Made by a program: the position numbers and the translations under genes
Shown here: one piece after another, positions 6,999 through 8,786 of the stretch
How the letters are laid out: every line of letters starts with the position of its first letter
Position numbering within the stretch: the first letter of the stretch is position 1
DNA from: an uncultured Clostridium sp.
GTDB taxonomy: Bacteria; Bacillota; Clostridia; TANB77; CAG-508
DNA: 8,786 bases
NCBI GenBank assembly: GCA_900553985.1
Contig: USFW01000046.1
Span: 1 to 8,786 of the forward strand
Reading direction: 5' to 3'
The notes under the pieces: model-generated
Seen by the model: the letters and a program-made list of their open reading frames with translations, nothing else
What the model was told of the DNA's origin: nothing
The model's database searches: none

Positions 6999-7358
6999 AT
7001 GAGCTTTTTAGGAAATATACTTTGGTTTATTTTTGGAGGTTTATTTAGTGGACTTTCGTGGGTATTATCAGGTGTTATCTGGTGTATAACCATTGTCGGA
7101 ATACCTTATGGAAAGCAATGTTTTAAATTTGCTAGTATGTCATTTGCTCCATTTGGAAAAGAAATTGAGTATGGTGGAGGTGTTCCATCTTTACTTGCTA
7201 ATGTTATATGGATTATCTTTTTTGGAATTCCTATGGCATTAGAAAATCTTTTATTTGGTTGTTTTTGGTGTATAACTATTGTAGGAATACCATTTGGATT
7301 ACAATTTTTCAAAATTGCAAAGTTATCTCTAGCACCTTTTGGAGCAAGAATTGTGTAA
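6999..7358 (+). CDS. yccF: YccF-family small membrane protein
   Basis: This is a 119-residue, very hydrophobic protein made of two similar halves. Each half runs W-I/F-FGG or FFGIP, a long membrane stretch, then WCITIVGIP(Y/F)G and (S/L)APFG. The repeated WCITIVGIP plus APFG pattern is the mark of the YccF (DUF307) inner-membrane family; biochemical function is not established. A good ribosome site, AAAGGAG (6984-6990), lies 8 bases before the ATG, and the length is normal for the family. It is monocistronic, with terminators on both sides and its own promoter. That promoter is near-identical in design to that of the neighbouring Bce-type transporter, so co-regulation with peptide stress is inferred. 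Whether it touches the transporter or modifies the membrane is unknown. Its codon use fits the AT-rich zone. Confidence 0.92.
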   Translation: MSFLGNILWFIFGGLFSGLSWVLSGVIWCITIVGIPYGKQCFKFASMSFAPFGKEIEYGGGVPSLLANVIWIIFFGIPMALENLLFGCFWCITIVGIPFGLQFFKIAKLSLAPFGARIV

Positions 7359-7396
7359 CTATTATTTCATTTAACATTAATTATAATTTGTGTTTT

Positions 7397-7424
7397 GAGG
7401 GCAGAATTTCTGCTCTCTTATTTG
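7397..7424 (+). terminator. Rho-independent terminator after yccF
   Basis: GAGGGCAGA (7397-7405) pairs with TCTGCTCTC (7409-7417), one G-T pair, with a 3-base loop and TTATTTG after it. It lies 38 bases past the yccF stop. Confidence 0.72.
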
Positions 7425-7482
7425 TAAATGAATTAAAAACACTTATAAATTTATAACAATGCAATATCATTTTATTAAAAAA

Positions 7483-7511
7483 TTGATTGTTAACCTTAAA
7501 TTTGTTATAAT
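7483..7511 (+). promoter_or_regulatory. Near-consensus vegetative promoter
   Basis: TTGATT (7483-7488), a 17-bp spacer and TATAAT (7506-7511) preceded by an extended TG (7503-7504). Transcription would begin near 7518, leading into the broken small frame at 7585. It is the best constitutive-looking promoter in the window, yet what follows it is not an intact recognised gene. Confidence 0.65.
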
Positions 7512-7584
7512 TTAAAATATAGTTAAGTAAAAAGCAAAATATTGAAATGTAAATCAAAGACATATAACACAGAAAAGAGCAATT

Positions 7585-7812
7585 ATGGCACAACGGAATA
7601 GAGAAACAATAAATCTAGAAAAAATGAGAAAAGAATTTTTAAATTCTGGAAAACAAAGTAGACTTGAATATTTGGTGAAAAGATTTCTTTACAAGAATCA
7701 AGGATTTTCTATTGTGTTAGAATCATCGTAGCTAATAGCAATTACTAAATTTTGGTACAAAGGAAAGAGTTTAGGATTTAAAATAGACATACTATTAGCA
7801 AATGAAGTATAG
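7585..7812 (+). pseudogene. Unrecognised small reading frame with an in-frame stop, possibly a decayed gene
   Basis: An ATG at 7585 opens 48 codons (MAQRNRETINLEKMRK...) ending at TAG 7729-7731. The same frame then continues open for 26 more codons (LIAITKFWYKGK...) to TAG 7810-7812. A frame of 74 sense codons with a single stop is more than expected by chance in DNA this AT-rich, and the N-terminal part looks like a basic helical protein. The ribosome site is weak (GAAAAGAG, 7572-7579). It lies 67 bases after a strong promoter start and ends just before a terminator hairpin. I do not recognise the family. It could be a true 48-residue protein, a remnant cut by a nonsense mutation, or an untranslated transcript. 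A further sequence-level decay signal is absent. Confidence 0.35.
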
Positions 7813-7862
7813 TATCAATTTTAAAACAGATTATGTTTTAGAGGTTAGAATTGATATTTTTT
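7813..7862 (+). terminator. Hairpin terminator after the broken small frame
   Basis: TATCAATTTT (7813-7822) pairs with AGAATTGATA (7847-7856) through one G-T pair, with a second inner stem (AAAAC 7823-7827 with GTTTT 7835-7839). TTTTTTCTT follows from 7857. It closes transcription from the 7483 promoter before the nucleotidase gene. Confidence 0.7.
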
Positions 7863-7937
7863 CTTCTATATGATAGTATAGCATAGTTAAACAATTAAAA
7901 TATTTGTTAAAACTGTAAAGAGAAAAAAGGTGAAAGA

Positions 7938-8531
7938 ATGAAAATAGGAATAGATATAGATGGAGTATTAAACTCTCATTATGATTTTTGTCTTACTTAT
8001 GGAAGTAAGTATTGCAATGAAATAGGGAAATATCAAATAGAAGATATAAATGTGTTTGATACAACCGATATGTTTAAATGGACAGAAGAAGATGCACACG
8101 AATTTTGGAATAAATACAGAAAAGATTTAGTAATAAAAAATCCTGCTAGAAAATTTGCTTCAGAGGTAATAAAAAAATTAAAAGAAGAAGGGCATGAAAT
8201 ATATATAATTACAGCAAGAAAAAATAATGATGAATGGTTTCCAGAAAATCTAAAAGCTAAAGTTGAAGATATAACAAAGCAGTGGCTAAAAGAAAATAAA
8301 ATCTATTATGATGAAATTTATTTTGATGTAACTAATAAAGGTGAACATTGTAAAAGATGTGATATAGATATAATGATAGAAGATGAGCCTAAAAATATAA
8401 ATAAATTAATAGGAAATACATCGATTATTATATTTGATGCACCTTACAATAGAAAAAATGAGTTTGAAAATATAGTTAGAGCATATAGCTGGTACGATAT
8501 ATATCAAAAAATGAAGGGAGATAAAAAATGA
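7938..8531 (+). CDS. NT5C-type 5'-nucleotidase (HAD family)
   Basis: A 197-residue HAD phosphatase of the 5'(3')-deoxyribonucleotidase type, expected to release phosphate from (deoxy)nucleoside monophosphates in the cytoplasm. It shows motif I DIDGVLN with nucleophile D6 and general acid D8, motif II Thr in IITAR (T92), a Lys at about 134 (TNKGEHC) in motif III position, and motif IV IEDEP (D149), which coordinates Mg2+. A CKRC pair (138-141) precedes motif IV. All catalytic residues seem present and the length is normal. AAGGTG (7927-7932) lies 5 bases before the ATG. Its stop overlaps the next start as ATGA (8528-8531), so the two are co-translated. A clear promoter between 7863 and 7937 is not evident. 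Substrate preference cannot be told. Confidence 0.85.
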   Translation: MKIGIDIDGVLNSHYDFCLTYGSKYCNEIGKYQIEDINVFDTTDMFKWTEEDAHEFWNKYRKDLVIKNPARKFASEVIKKLKEEGHEIYIITARKNNDEWFPENLKAKVEDITKQWLKENKIYYDEIYFDVTNKGEHCKRCDIDIMIEDEPKNINKLIGNTSIIIFDAPYNRKNEFENIVRAYSWYDIYQKMKGDKK

Positions 8532-8786
8532 TTTTAGCAATTACAGAAAGATATGAATTAGTAGAAAAAGAAATAGGATTTACGGAAAGATTTTATATAA
8601 CAAAATATTTTAAAGATGTATTTGAAAAACTAAATATTACATTATTTCCAGTATTAACAGAAAATAATTTGGAAGAAATAGAAAAAATATGTGATGGACT
8701 AATATTAACAGGTAGTAATATAGATATTAATCCAATTTATTATGGAGAAGAAGATAAAAAAGAAAAGATAGATGAATACAAAACAG
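8528..8786 (+). CDS. Class-I glutamine amidotransferase-like / gamma-glutamyl hydrolase (peptidase C26), N-terminal part
   Basis: The first 86 residues of a protein that runs past the right edge. The segment CDGLILTGSNIDINPIYYGE (55-74) matches the DGLIL-GG-DI-P-YYGE signature of the peptidase C26 family (PuuD, gamma-Glu-GABA hydrolase group), and MILAIT at the N-terminus is the usual first strand. The catalytic Cys of the nucleophile elbow and the His/Glu of the triad would lie beyond the window, so activity cannot be judged. AAGGGAG (8514-8520) is 7 bases before the ATG, which overlaps the nucleotidase stop by 4 bases. The substrate may be a gamma-glutamyl amide or another amide; pairing with a nucleotidase suggests a nucleotide or amide-salvage role, but that is inference. 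Confidence 0.82.
   Translation, partial: MILAITERYELVEKEIGFTERFYITKYFKDVFEKLNITLFPVLTENNLEEIEKICDGLILTGSNIDINPIYYGEEDKKEKIDEYKT

Noticed and set aside
7208..7456. 82-codon frame overlapping the 3' half of yccF in another phase
   Set aside because: It lies over the well-supported yccF frame, runs through the yccF terminator, and its translation is low-complexity Ile/Asn/Phe typical of out-of-frame reading.
7863..7937. Promoter directly before the nucleotidase gene
   Set aside because: TATGAT (7869-7874) and TATAGC (7877-7882) are present but no -35 lies at an acceptable spacing; TTGATA at 7851-7856 is 12 or 20 bp away and is part of the terminator stem.
2150..8786. AT-rich segment as a named mobile element (transposon, ICE or prophage)
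   Set aside because: No transposase, integrase, relaxase, phage gene, terminal repeat or target duplication can be seen in the window; only composition and the truncated gene suggest transfer.
1..8786. CRISPR arrays, tRNA or rRNA genes, bacteriocin precursor genes
   Set aside because: No regularly spaced repeats, cloverleaf-like segments or short double-Gly leader peptides were found on reading through the window.

Overview
The window looks like DNA from an anaerobic low-GC Firmicute of the class Clostridia. Evidence is the strong Shine-Dalgarno sites, heavy use of ATA, AGA and A-ending codons, a YcdB/YcdC-type secreted protein and a Bce-type antimicrobial-peptide resistance module. All recognised genes are on the + strand. 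There are two compositional zones. Bases 1 to about 2,160 are moderately AT-rich (three 60-base lines I counted by hand gave about 33, 47 and 55 % G+C). From about 2,165 onward the DNA is much more AT-rich (three counted lines gave about 18, 22 and 35 %). The break falls inside a secreted-protein gene that is cut short there.

Zone 1 holds the 3' end of a phenylacetate-CoA ligase (paaK) gene and its terminator. It then holds a gene for an exported YcdB/YcdC (PepSY-like) protein that stops abruptly at 2182, part-way through its second repeat.

Zone 2 opens with a Bce-type detoxification module. An OmpR-family response regulator overlaps an intramembrane-sensing histidine kinase by 4 bases, and a terminator follows. 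The ABC ATPase and the 10-TM FtsX-like permease with a large extracellular domain form a second transcription unit. A terminator and a small two-repeat membrane protein of the YccF family come next. The promoters of the ABC unit and of yccF share the same ungapped block of about 51 bases (38 identical): an upstream motif abutting a poor -35, then 17 bp, then an identical TATAATAAAATT at the -10. I infer that the regulator/kinase pair controls both the ABC transporter and yccF. That would make YccF a candidate accessory component of this peptide-stress system, and it is the main discovery candidate here.

The last part (7359-8786) holds the yccF terminator and a near-consensus promoter. It then has a short broken reading frame I do not recognise, another hairpin terminator, and a two-gene unit: a NT5C-type 5'-nucleotidase overlapping by 4 bases a class-I glutamine amidotransferase-like peptidase C26 gene that runs off the window.

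The zone change could be insertion of a horizontally acquired island into the ycdB-like gene, or an assembly join. No integrase, IS or attachment site is visible in the window, so the sequence alone does not decide.
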